NCBI GenBank assembly: GCA_016930015.1
Contig: JAFGHR010000021.1
Location: 1 to 64,000 of the forward strand
Direction: 5' to 3'
From: Anaerolineae bacterium
GTDB taxonomy: Bacteria; Chloroflexota; Anaerolineae; Aggregatilineales; Aggregatilineaceae
Length of the DNA: 64,000 nucleotides
The notes below the pieces were generated by a model that was given only the letters and a program-made list of their open reading frames with translations, did no database searches and was not told where the DNA came from. Shown here in pieces: positions 42,692-50,312 of this stretch; the stretch's first letter is position 1, and each line of letters opens with the position of its first letter. Both the position numbers and the translations under genes were made by a program.

Positions 42692-43864
42692 TTGAACACG
42701 TTTGGTGTATTCTCCTCCTCCCCTCGCCGTCTCATCGGTTTACTGCTCGTGCTGGTTGTGCTGCTGACAGCCTGCGGGGGCGTCAAAGGTGATAGTTGGG
42801 CCGGTGTTTCGTCAGACGACGAGTACATTTTTGTGTCTCATAACGAGCGTGTGGTCGCCCTCAACCCGGCCAGCGGCGCCGTCAAATGGGAGTATCCCAA
42901 AGACAAAAATGGCAAATTCTTTGCCCTGCCCGTAGTCGATAATGGCACGGTGTTTATCGGTGACTATGAAGGCAAATTACACGCCATAAACCGCGAAACC
43001 GGCGAAGCCAGGTGGGTTTACGAACCCGACCAGGGCACGATCATCGGCCCGATCTCTACCGAACCTAAAGATCGCGTGATCAGCGGCGCCGCCGTCGATG
43101 CCGAACGTGTCTATTTTGGCCTCGGCAGCCGGAACATTGTGGCCGTATCACGCGAGACGGCTGAAAAAGTCTGGACGTTTGAAACCGATCATGGTGTGTG
43201 GGGCACGCCTCTGCTCATCCCGGTCAGCGATGGCCAAAACGACCAGGATGTGCTGTACGTCGCGTCATTGGATCATTTCTTTTATGCCATCAACCCGGTT
43301 ACAGGCAAACAGTTGTGGCGCAAATCGCTTGGCGGAGCCGCCCCCGGTAACATCGTCTATGACGCCAAGCGGAACCGTGTTTACATTGGCACGTTCGTTT
43401 CCGAACTGCTGGCGCTTGATCTCGACAGCCACGAGATCGTGGCGCGTTATGAAACCGATAACTGGCTGTGGAGCGGTCCGGCTCTTGAAGATGACATGTT
43501 ATACTTCGGTGACCTGACCGGCAACCTGTACGCCGTCAAGGTCACCGACGATGGTTTTGTTCAGGACTGGAAACGTGATGTAGCCGATGACGCGATCCGG
43601 GCTACGCCGTTGGTTTTCGATGACCTGATTATCGTCGGCTCCAAGGACAAACACGTGTACGCCGTCTCGAAAGAGGACGGGTCCGAGGTGTGGAACGCAA
43701 AAACCGACGGTGAGGTTCTAAGCGAGATTGTCCTTGTCTCTGATGAATTAGAGGACGATGAAGGATCGTACAATTTGGTCGTGGTCGGCACCAGTGAGGG
43801 TGATGAGTTGGTCCTTGCGCTGAAGAGTACCTCTGGCAGCGAAGGCTGGCATTATTCCGACTAG
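42692..43864 (+). CDS. PQQ-like beta-propeller lipoprotein (BamB-like)
   Basis: A 390-residue protein with a signal peptide and lipobox LLTAC (lipidated Cys28). The mature part is a beta propeller made of repeats of the type VVALNPASGAVKWEY, LHAINRETGEARWVY, VAVSRETAEKVWTF, FYAINPVTGKQLWRK and VYAVSKEDGSEVWNA. This is the fold of BamB and PQQ-dehydrogenase-like proteins; no quinone-binding residues are assigned. The start is a TTG at 42692 with AAGGAG five bases before it. It lies between yidD (17 bp) and yidC (25 bp), so it is probably in their operon and may help envelope protein assembly. Confidence 0.85.
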   Translation: MNTFGVFSSSPRRLIGLLLVLVVLLTACGGVKGDSWAGVSSDDEYIFVSHNERVVALNPASGAVKWEYPKDKNGKFFALPVVDNGTVFIGDYEGKLHAINRETGEARWVYEPDQGTIIGPISTEPKDRVISGAAVDAERVYFGLGSRNIVAVSRETAEKVWTFETDHGVWGTPLLIPVSDGQNDQDVLYVASLDHFFYAINPVTGKQLWRKSLGGAAPGNIVYDAKRNRVYIGTFVSELLALDLDSHEIVARYETDNWLWSGPALEDDMLYFGDLTGNLYAVKVTDDGFVQDWKRDVADDAIRATPLVFDDLIIVGSKDKHVYAVSKEDGSEVWNAKTDGEVLSEIVLVSDELEDDEGSYNLVVVGTSEGDELVLALKSTSGSEGWHYSD

Positions 43865-43889
43865 TCAACGAGAGTAAAGGCGTCGCTTC

Positions 43890-44867
43890 ATGCTAGACAT
43901 CATCGTCAATCCGTTTATCACCATTTTGCTGTTCCTCTACCAGATATTGGGTGGCAATGTGGTGCTGTCGATCATCACCTTCACCGCGATGGTCCGCCTG
44001 GCCACCTTGCCGCTGACGCTCAGACAGCAGCGCTCAACCAAAGCGATGCAGGAACTTCAGCCAGAGCTTAAGCGTATTCAGGAAAAGTACAAAAACGACC
44101 GCGAACGGGCGGCTCAGGCCCAGTGGGAGTTGTATCGCGAATACGGTGTCAACCCGATGGCCGGGTGCCTGACGCTGTTGATTCAGTTCCCGATCCTGAT
44201 CGGCCTGTACCGCGCTATTGTGGTCACACTGGCGGCTACACCGCTCCAGTTGTTGGACCTGTCCGGGCGGTTGTGGGTCAGCGACCTGTCCAGCCAGGTT
44301 CCACTGGCGAACAAGTTTCTATGGCTCAACCTGGCCATGCCCGATCCGCTGTACGTTCTGCCAATTTTGGTCGTGGCGACCACCTATCTCCAGCAGAAGC
44401 TGTTGATGCCCCCCACCCAGCCATCCGCTCCGGGCGACAAACAGACCGATCAGGCCGCCGCCATGACCCGCCAGATGACAACGATCATGCCGATCATGTT
44501 CGGTATTTTTGCGCTGTCATTCGCGTCCGGGCTGTCGATCTACTTCATCGCCTCCAACTTTATCGGGATCGGCCAATACGCGCTGCTGGGCCGGATCGAC
44601 ATCAAACGGATGCTGGGGCGTGGTTCGGACGAATCCGACGAAACAGAAACAACCATGCCGGCCAAAACAGCCCGTAAAACCACGGCTAAGGCCAGCGCCA
44701 TATCCAGTTCGGTCAAACCGGCTAAGCGTGAGCCAGCGGCATTAGCAGCACCCGCGGCCAAGCCCCGGCACAAAGTTCCGCCTGTGCGTGATGCAAACGC
44801 ACGCGTCATCAAGCCCAAACGGTCGGGCATTCATGACAGCCGGGCGCAGCCCAAAACAAAAGGATAA
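43890..44867 (+). CDS. yidC: YidC/Oxa1/Alb3 membrane protein insertase
   Basis: A 325-residue protein with five membrane helices and no large periplasmic domain, the Gram-positive/Oxa1 type. The helix-1 segment with the conserved Arg is in FTAMVRLATLPLTLRQQRS. The coiled cytoplasmic hairpin (AMQELQPELKRIQEKYKND) and the NPMAGCLTLLIQFPILIGLY and PIMFGIFALSFASGLSIYF helices follow. The basic Ala/Lys-rich tail (about 255-325) should contact the ribosome. It inserts membrane proteins with or without SecYEG. An imperfect hairpin follows its stop. Confidence 0.95.
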   Translation: MLDIIVNPFITILLFLYQILGGNVVLSIITFTAMVRLATLPLTLRQQRSTKAMQELQPELKRIQEKYKNDRERAAQAQWELYREYGVNPMAGCLTLLIQFPILIGLYRAIVVTLAATPLQLLDLSGRLWVSDLSSQVPLANKFLWLNLAMPDPLYVLPILVVATTYLQQKLLMPPTQPSAPGDKQTDQAAAMTRQMTTIMPIMFGIFALSFASGLSIYFIASNFIGIGQYALLGRIDIKRMLGRGSDESDETETTMPAKTARKTTAKASAISSSVKPAKREPAALAAPAAKPRHKVPPVRDANARVIKPKRSGIHDSRAQPKTKG

Positions 44868-44878
44868 AATAATTGTCT

Positions 44879-44919
44879 GGCTGAGCAGCATGTATGCTGA
44901 GCATGTATGCTGTTCAGCC
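44879..44919 (+). repeat. Long hairpin between yidC and jag
   Basis: GGCTGAGCAGCAT (44879-44891) pairs with ATGCTGTTCAGCC (44907-44919) over 13 bp with one G-T wobble; the loop itself contains ATGCTGAGCAT. GCATGTATGCTG occurs twice in tandem. No T-run follows, so it is not a classical terminator; it may stabilise or process the yidC mRNA. Confidence 0.75.
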
Positions 44920-45031
44920 GGTTAGCACCAGCAGCACCCATCACCACCAAACACTGCCAACGACACGACTCCGGTTTGGGATCGTGATGGTGTGTTTTCT
45001 GGAACAGGCAGAAAGGAGTAAAGGCGTCCCT

Positions 45032-45064
45032 GTGCCACCTATCAGGCGGGGATTGTGCCAATGA
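45032..45064 (+). promoter_or_regulatory. Possible 10-codon leader ORF before jag
   Basis: AAGGAG at 45012-45017 is followed by GTG at 45032, ten codons (VPPIRRGLCQ) and TGA at 45062-45064. It is in frame with jag, whose ATG follows at 45068. The block GAGTAAAGGCGTC at 45016-45028 also precedes yidC at 43872-43884. No other good ribosome site lies directly before the jag ATG, so re-initiation after this leader may drive jag. Confidence 0.4.
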
Positions 45065-45067
45065 AAA

Positions 45068-45847
45068 ATGAGTGACACACGAACTGTTGAAACCAGTGGG
45101 GCCGATATTGAAGAAGCTATCGAATTAGGATTAGAACAACTGGGTGTCTCGCGTGAAAGCGTTGTTGTCGAGGTGCTGGAAGAACCAAGCCGGGGCTTGT
45201 TGGGTATAGGCGCGCGGCGAGCTCGCGTCCGGCTTTCAACCGCGGCACCGCCGCGTTCGGCCAAACCAGAAAAACCGGCTCCCCCACCCGCTGCACAACT
45301 GGCAAGACGTCCGGCACGCAGTGAGCCGCGTGAACAACCAGCGGAAGACATAACGCCGGTCAGCGAAGCCGACATGGACGACGACGCCAAAGTAGGATTG
45401 GCAACGCTGCAAGAGCTGCTTGATAAAATGCACATCACTGCCGATGTGTTGGTTTATCAGGCCGAACCAGCCGAGGGGGAAGAAACACCCTGGGTGCTCC
45501 AGATTCGCGGGAACGACCTGGGGATGCTGATCGGGCGCCGGGGTGAAACGCTGTCCGCGCTGCAATATATCACTCGTTTGATCGCCAGCCGCGAGCTTCA
45601 GCGCCGGGCCAACATTGTGCTTGACGTCGAGGGGTACAAGGCACGCCGGGAACAAATGCTCCGCCGCCTGGCCGCACGCATGGCCGACCAGGCGATCCAG
45701 CTAGGCCGGACAGTATCACTTGAGCCGATGTCGCCTTATGAACGGCGCATCGTACACCTGGCCCTGCGCGATCATCCCGATGTGATAACTCAAAGTGTGG
45801 GTGAAGGCAATCACCGCAAAGTTACGATTGTCCCAAACAGCCGCTAA
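45068..45847 (+). CDS. jag: RNA-binding protein Jag/KhpB
   Basis: A 259-residue protein. An N-terminal Jag_N domain (about 1-55, with EEPSRGLLGIGARRARV) is followed by a Pro/Ala-rich linker, a KH domain (about 115-190, GxxG-type loop IGRRGE) and a C-terminal R3H domain (about 195-259, with MSPYERRIVHLALRDH). KhpB binds RNA, often with KhpA, and affects cell division and envelope synthesis in Gram-positive bacteria. It follows yidC, the usual order, after a 200-bp gap. A terminator follows at 45872. Confidence 0.94.
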   Translation: MSDTRTVETSGADIEEAIELGLEQLGVSRESVVVEVLEEPSRGLLGIGARRARVRLSTAAPPRSAKPEKPAPPPAAQLARRPARSEPREQPAEDITPVSEADMDDDAKVGLATLQELLDKMHITADVLVYQAEPAEGEETPWVLQIRGNDLGMLIGRRGETLSALQYITRLIASRELQRRANIVLDVEGYKARREQMLRRLAARMADQAIQLGRTVSLEPMSPYERRIVHLALRDHPDVITQSVGEGNHRKVTIVPNSR

Positions 45848-45871
45848 ATGAAGGTTGGATTAACCGAGTAG

Positions 45872-45902
45872 GTGCCGCGGACAACTGTGTCGCGGCACTT
45901 TC
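45872..45902 (+). terminator. Rho-independent terminator after jag
   Basis: GTGCCGCGGACA (45872-45883) pairs with TGTCGCGGCAC (45888-45898) with one bulged G and a 4-nt loop, followed by TTTCT. Confidence 0.75.
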
Positions 45903-45924
45903 TGGTTACCCTTCTGATATTATC

Positions 45925-46815
45925 ATGAGCTTACCCAGCATGACTGAACCCACCGAATTCACGCCCGACTACCTGTTGATCGGCCACATCGCCCACGATG
46001 TAACGCCGCAAGGTCCCCAATTAGGCGGCACCGTTTCGTATGCCGCGCATACCGCTGCCGCTTTTGGGCTGAAGGTCGCGATCCTGACCAGCACCAGGCC
46101 GCAAGAGCTGCTGCTGGCCGATCTGCCTCATGGCGCCAGCGTCCACAGCGTGCCGTCCGAACACACAACTATTTTTGAAAACATCTATACCGACAGTGGA
46201 CGAACCCAGTACATCCATCACCGGGCACAAACGCTCACGCCCGATATGCTGCCGCCTGCCTGGCGATCTGCCAAACTGGTACACCTGGCACCGATCGCCA
46301 ATGAAATCGACCTGGCGTTCGCCGCGTTTTTTGCCGATCGCCCGATCTGTGTCACCCCGCAAGGTTGGATGCGTCACCGCGAGCCTGACGGACTGGTCAC
46401 GACCATGCCCTGGGACGCAGCGGAATACGTCCTGCCATACAGCACGGTGGCCGTGCTCAGCGAGGAAGATATCCGGCATGATCCATCACTGGAATACACG
46501 TTCGCGAACATGGCCCCATTACTGATTCTAACCCGCGCAGAACGTGGTGGTACGGTATACTATCAGGGGGAGGCACGACAATTTGCTGCGCACCGGGTGA
46601 CGCAGGTCGAGCCGACCGGCGCGGGGGATATCTTCGCCACGGTGTTTCACATCCTGTATTCGGGTACCGGCGTGTACCAGTGTACCGGCAGCATAGACAA
46701 TGCAGTCAAGATGGCCGCAATGCTCGCCAGCAAATCGGTACAGCGGGTCAGGTTGGCCAGCGCACCCACGCCCGACGAAATAACCGAGGCACTCGCCGCA
46801 TGTGCCGATAATTGA
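45925..46815 (+). CDS. PfkB-family carbohydrate kinase
   Basis: A 296-residue ribokinase-type kinase. The N-terminal LGGTVSYAAHTAAAFG segment binds sugar. The signature-2 loop reads VEPTGAGDIFATVF near residues 230-243, with the catalytic Asp in GAGD. The ASKSVQR element and closing helix are normal. The substrate (nucleoside, fructose, ribose or similar) cannot be told. The ATG at 45925 has no clear Shine-Dalgarno sequence; an in-frame ATG at 45940 is an alternative. It starts a short rightward run with the YbjN-like gene and the amidohydrolase. Confidence 0.88.
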   Translation: MSLPSMTEPTEFTPDYLLIGHIAHDVTPQGPQLGGTVSYAAHTAAAFGLKVAILTSTRPQELLLADLPHGASVHSVPSEHTTIFENIYTDSGRTQYIHHRAQTLTPDMLPPAWRSAKLVHLAPIANEIDLAFAAFFADRPICVTPQGWMRHREPDGLVTTMPWDAAEYVLPYSTVAVLSEEDIRHDPSLEYTFANMAPLLILTRAERGGTVYYQGEARQFAAHRVTQVEPTGAGDIFATVFHILYSGTGVYQCTGSIDNAVKMAAMLASKSVQRVRLASAPTPDEITEALAACADN

Positions 46816-46845
46816 TACCATCAGTGGAAGGGTTGAGAGCGCCGC

Positions 46846-47403
46846 ATGAGCGATTCAACGCCGAATCTACCAAACCACGATCTAGACCACAACTCCGGCT
46901 CGCCGAATCCCAACATCTTACAGGCGTTTATCACGCTGGGTGAATTTTTGGCCGAGGATAAATGGTACCCGCAGCGCATAGACAATCAATATGCCTATCG
47001 CATGCATTTCGCCGGGAAAAATGGCGATTTCCGCTGTTTCACACAGATCATCACCAACATGGAACAACTGCTGTTTTACGCGATTTCGTCGGCCCGCGTG
47101 CCCGACGAAATCCGTCCCGCCGTGGCCGAGTTCATCACCCGTGCCAACTATGGCATGCGCATCGGCAATTTTGAGATGGATTTTTCAGATGGTGAAGTGC
47201 GTTACAAATCCAGCCTGGATTTTGAGGGTGAAACACTGACTCACCAACTCATCCGAAATACAATTTATCCGGCAGTACTCAGCATGGACCGTTACCTGCC
47301 CGGCTTGCTGTCCGTGATATATGGCGGGCGCACGCCGTTTGAAGCTATTGAAGAAATCGAAGGCCAGAAGCCGGGCAAATCCCCAGGAGCCGCCTACTTA
47401 TGA
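46846..47403 (+). CDS. YbjN-like domain protein
   Basis: A 185-residue protein with a YbjN/type III chaperone-like alpha-beta fold: FRCFTQIITNMEQLLFYAI, a helix, then NYGMRIGNFEMDFSDGEVRYKSSLDFEGE and a C-terminal helix. Such proteins are thought to bind partners rather than catalyse. A flexible N-terminus of about 25 residues precedes the domain. Its stop overlaps the amidohydrolase start in an ATGA junction, indicating coupling. Confidence 0.78.
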   Translation: MSDSTPNLPNHDLDHNSGSPNPNILQAFITLGEFLAEDKWYPQRIDNQYAYRMHFAGKNGDFRCFTQIITNMEQLLFYAISSARVPDEIRPAVAEFITRANYGMRIGNFEMDFSDGEVRYKSSLDFEGETLTHQLIRNTIYPAVLSMDRYLPGLLSVIYGGRTPFEAIEEIEGQKPGKSPGAAYL

Positions 47404-49010
47404 TCGACCGCCTTGTCATAAATGGCCGGATTCACACCCTGAACCCGGCCCAGCCGCTTGTATCGGCGCTGGCATTCAGCCGCGATCGGATCGTGGCCGC
47501 CGGTGATGATGACACCATCCGCGCCCTGGCCGGTCCGCGAACCGCGATCGACAACCTGGACGGGCGGCCCGTGTTCCCCGGCCTGACCGATGCGCACATT
47601 CACTGGGAAGGAGTCGCGCACAGCCTGCGGCAGATCGATGTCTTCGAGGTTCCGACCAAACAAGACGCGCTCGACCGTGTCGCCGCACGCGCCCGTACAG
47701 TGGCGCCGGGCGACTGGCTGACCGGGCGCGGCTGGACACAGGATTTCTGGCCGGATCACGTTTTCCCGACCGCCGCCGATCTCGACGCCGTCGCGCCGGA
47801 TAACCCGGTGTATCTGGGCGCCAAAAGCGGCCATGCCGCGTGGGTCAATTCGAAGGCGCTCCGGATCGCGGGCATTACGGCCACAACCCCGAATCCGCCC
47901 GGCGCCAGTATCCAGCGTGACGCGTCCGGCAGCCCGACCGGTATCCTGCTCGAAAGCCCGGCGATGCACCTGGTATGGGACTGCGTGCCAGCCTTCACAC
48001 CCGATCAAACCGCCGACATGATGGCCGAAGCCCAGGCGCTCGCGTGGCAAGCGGGCCTGACGGGTCTTCACGATTACGACGATCCGAGCTGCATGATCGC
48101 GCTGCAAGTGCTGCGTGAACGCGGCGAACTGGGGCTGCGCGTGGTGAAAAATATCAATGATCCGTGGATCGAACACGCGCACGAACTCGGCATCCGGCAG
48201 GGATTCGGCGATCACTGGCTGCGGATCGGCGGCCTGAAGATTTTTGCGGACGGGGCGCTTGGGCCGCGTACCGCGCTGATGATCGAACCCTACGCAGGTG
48301 AGCCGGATAACACCGGCATCGCCGTCACCGACAAAGAGGACATCTACGATCTGGTCAGCCGGGCCAGCGCCGCCGGGCTGCCGTCCACGATTCACGCCAT
48401 CGGTGACCGGGCGGTGCATGACGTGCTGGACGTGTTCGAAACCGTGCGCCAGGAAGAAGCCGAACGCGGTATTTCACGCGCCGCGCGGCGGCATCGCATC
48501 GAACACGTGCAGCTCATTCATCCCGACGACGCGCACCGGCTGGGCAAACTGGGCATTATCGCGTCCATGCAGCCGATTCACGCGACCTCAGATTGGGAAA
48601 TGGCCGAACGGAACTGGGGCGAACGTGCCCGGTACAGTTATAACTGGCAGCTTCAGCGCGAAGCCGGGGCGGTGCTGGCCTTTGGCTCGGACGCACCGGT
48701 CGAGCCGTTCGAGCCGCTGAAAGGTTTCTACGCGGCCATCACCCGCCGCCGCCCGGACGGATCACCGGGGCCGGAGGGCTGGTACCCGGAGGGGCGACTC
48801 GACATGGACACCACGCTGCGCGGCTTCACACAAGGCCCGGCTTATGCGGCGGGTATGGAACACGACCTGGGCACACTGGCACCGGGCTTCCTGGCGGACC
48901 TGGTGGTGCTGGACCGTGATCTGTACGCCATCGAGCCGGACGCGATCCTCAAAACCGCCGTGCTCGGCACGATGATCGGCGGTGCATGGGTCTTCCGCGC
49001 GTTTGAGTAA
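47400..49010 (+). CDS. Amidohydrolase of the YtcJ type
   Basis: A 536-residue metal-dependent hydrolase of the amidohydrolase superfamily (amidohydro_3). The metal ligands are in GLTDAHIHWEG (HxH), KIFADGALG (lysine region), STIHAIGDRAV, RRHRIEHVQLI and FGSDAPVEPFEP (final Asp). It hydrolyses amide or ester bonds, with broad or unknown natural substrates. No signal peptide. Start shared in an ATGA overlap with the YbjN-like gene; a terminator follows. Confidence 0.92.
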   Translation: MIDRLVINGRIHTLNPAQPLVSALAFSRDRIVAAGDDDTIRALAGPRTAIDNLDGRPVFPGLTDAHIHWEGVAHSLRQIDVFEVPTKQDALDRVAARARTVAPGDWLTGRGWTQDFWPDHVFPTAADLDAVAPDNPVYLGAKSGHAAWVNSKALRIAGITATTPNPPGASIQRDASGSPTGILLESPAMHLVWDCVPAFTPDQTADMMAEAQALAWQAGLTGLHDYDDPSCMIALQVLRERGELGLRVVKNINDPWIEHAHELGIRQGFGDHWLRIGGLKIFADGALGPRTALMIEPYAGEPDNTGIAVTDKEDIYDLVSRASAAGLPSTIHAIGDRAVHDVLDVFETVRQEEAERGISRAARRHRIEHVQLIHPDDAHRLGKLGIIASMQPIHATSDWEMAERNWGERARYSYNWQLQREAGAVLAFGSDAPVEPFEPLKGFYAAITRRRPDGSPGPEGWYPEGRLDMDTTLRGFTQGPAYAAGMEHDLGTLAPGFLADLVVLDRDLYAIEPDAILKTAVLGTMIGGAWVFRAFE

Positions 49011-49034
49011 CTTATTACAGGTAGAACATCACCA

Positions 49035-49065
49035 ACGGGGCATCGCGGCTTGATGCCCCGTTTTT
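49035..49065 (+). terminator. Rho-independent terminator after the amidohydrolase
   Basis: ACGGGGCATC (49035-49044) pairs with GATGCCCCGT (49052-49061) over 10 bp with a 7-nt loop and is followed by TTTT. It touches the stop codon of the convergent M23 gene. Confidence 0.9.
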
Positions 49066-50254
49066 ATTTGAGCGTGATATCAAGCCAGTTGGTTTGCCCG
49101 GCGATGATGGTCACTTCACCCTGAAAACGCAGCACATCCTGGATGCGCACATACACATCATAACGGCCTTCGGGTAAATCACCACGCGTGTAGTGCTCGC
49201 CGTAAAACGGATCGGGATTCACGCTGTTGTCCTCGTAACTGGTCGCGTAACGGGTCGGGCCTTCGTCCGCGCTGAGTGTGATCGTCGCGCCATATATGCG
49301 GCTGCCATCCCGGTCAAATACACGCCCCGCCAACACGCCGAATCCCATCCACGAGCGCAGCCACAAATCCGGGTTGACCGTGCTCCCGTAGTCGTATGGA
49401 TCGTTCAACCGGACTTCAAAATGCAGGTGCGCACCCAGCGCGACACCCGTCGCGCCGACTTCGCCGATTTTATCGCCCAGTTTTACGCGCTGCCCGCTGG
49501 TTACATCAACCTGGGACATGTGCCCGTACAGCGTATACAGCGGCTCGCCGGTGGGCGCCACCAGGTCATGCTCAAGGATCACCAGGTTGCCGTAAAAATC
49601 GAGCTGGGGACCAAACTGCTGCTTGCTGTCGCTCCCGGCATACACCACCCAGCCATCGGACACCGCCAGAATCGGGGTGCCGGATGGGTTTTGGGTGTCC
49701 ACGCCATGGTGTATCTTAAACTGGCCGCCGCCAGTCGAGCCGTAGGCGTAACTGCGCGAAAAATAATCTTGAATGATCCCCGCCGGATCACGCGGGAAGG
49801 GGCGGGCAAACCAGTAATGATCCGCCAGTTCTTGCGAGCCATCAAACACGACGGCTGCCGCCGGTGACAGCAGCACCGGCCCCTGAGTCGCGCGCGGGGT
49901 GTTGGTGGGATACGGGGGGAGCGCTGCCGGGCTGCTGGTTGGCGCAGCCGTCGCAGGGACGGCGCTGGCAGGCACACCGGTCGCTGTTGGCTGCTGAGTA
50001 GGCAACGCCGTAGGCGGCGCCACAGTCGGCACCGTGGGCGGCGTAGTGGCCGTGGCGGAGGGTTCCGGCGCAGCGGTCGGAACGTCGGTAGCGATCGCCT
50101 GCATGGCGATCAACGTGGCTAACTCATCCGGAGTCACACTCGGCGTGTGTGATGGCACTGCCGGTGTCGAGTCTGGCCCGGTGCCACACGCCGCCAACCC
50201 GATACTGATCACAAACATAACAATAACAGTTCTTGCCCAACCGGTTACACCCAC
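49064..50254 (-). CDS. M23-family metallopeptidase lipoprotein
   Basis: A 396-residue protein. The GTG at 50254 is preferred because GGGG lies about seven bases before it and a signal peptide with lipobox LAAC (Cys23) follows at once; the frame is open to 50377. A Thr/Pro/Ala-rich linker (about 27-130) leads to the LytM/M23 domain (about 175-310). It has IHHGVDTQN for the first His and Asp ligands, HxH in AHLHFEVRL, and the metal-adjacent YGHMS. A carboxypeptidase-regulatory-like beta domain follows (about 320-396). It should cleave peptidoglycan peptide bridges outside the membrane. Confidence 0.9.
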   Translation of the reverse strand: MGVTGWARTVIVMFVISIGLAACGTGPDSTPAVPSHTPSVTPDELATLIAMQAIATDVPTAAPEPSATATTPPTVPTVAPPTALPTQQPTATGVPASAVPATAAPTSSPAALPPYPTNTPRATQGPVLLSPAAAVVFDGSQELADHYWFARPFPRDPAGIIQDYFSRSYAYGSTGGGQFKIHHGVDTQNPSGTPILAVSDGWVVYAGSDSKQQFGPQLDFYGNLVILEHDLVAPTGEPLYTLYGHMSQVDVTSGQRVKLGDKIGEVGATGVALGAHLHFEVRLNDPYDYGSTVNPDLWLRSWMGFGVLAGRVFDRDGSRIYGATITLSADEGPTRYATSYEDNSVNPDPFYGEHYTRGDLPEGRYDVYVRIQDVLRFQGEVTIIAGQTNWLDITLK

Positions 50255-50312
50255 ACTTGTCCCCTTTTCCTGTTCCCGCCTTACAATATCCGGCTCTTTT
50301 CCACCGGCAGAA

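Noticed and set aside
47394-48419. 341-codon minus-strand open frame opposite the amidohydrolase
   Set aside because: Shadow of a well-supported gene with all metal ligands.
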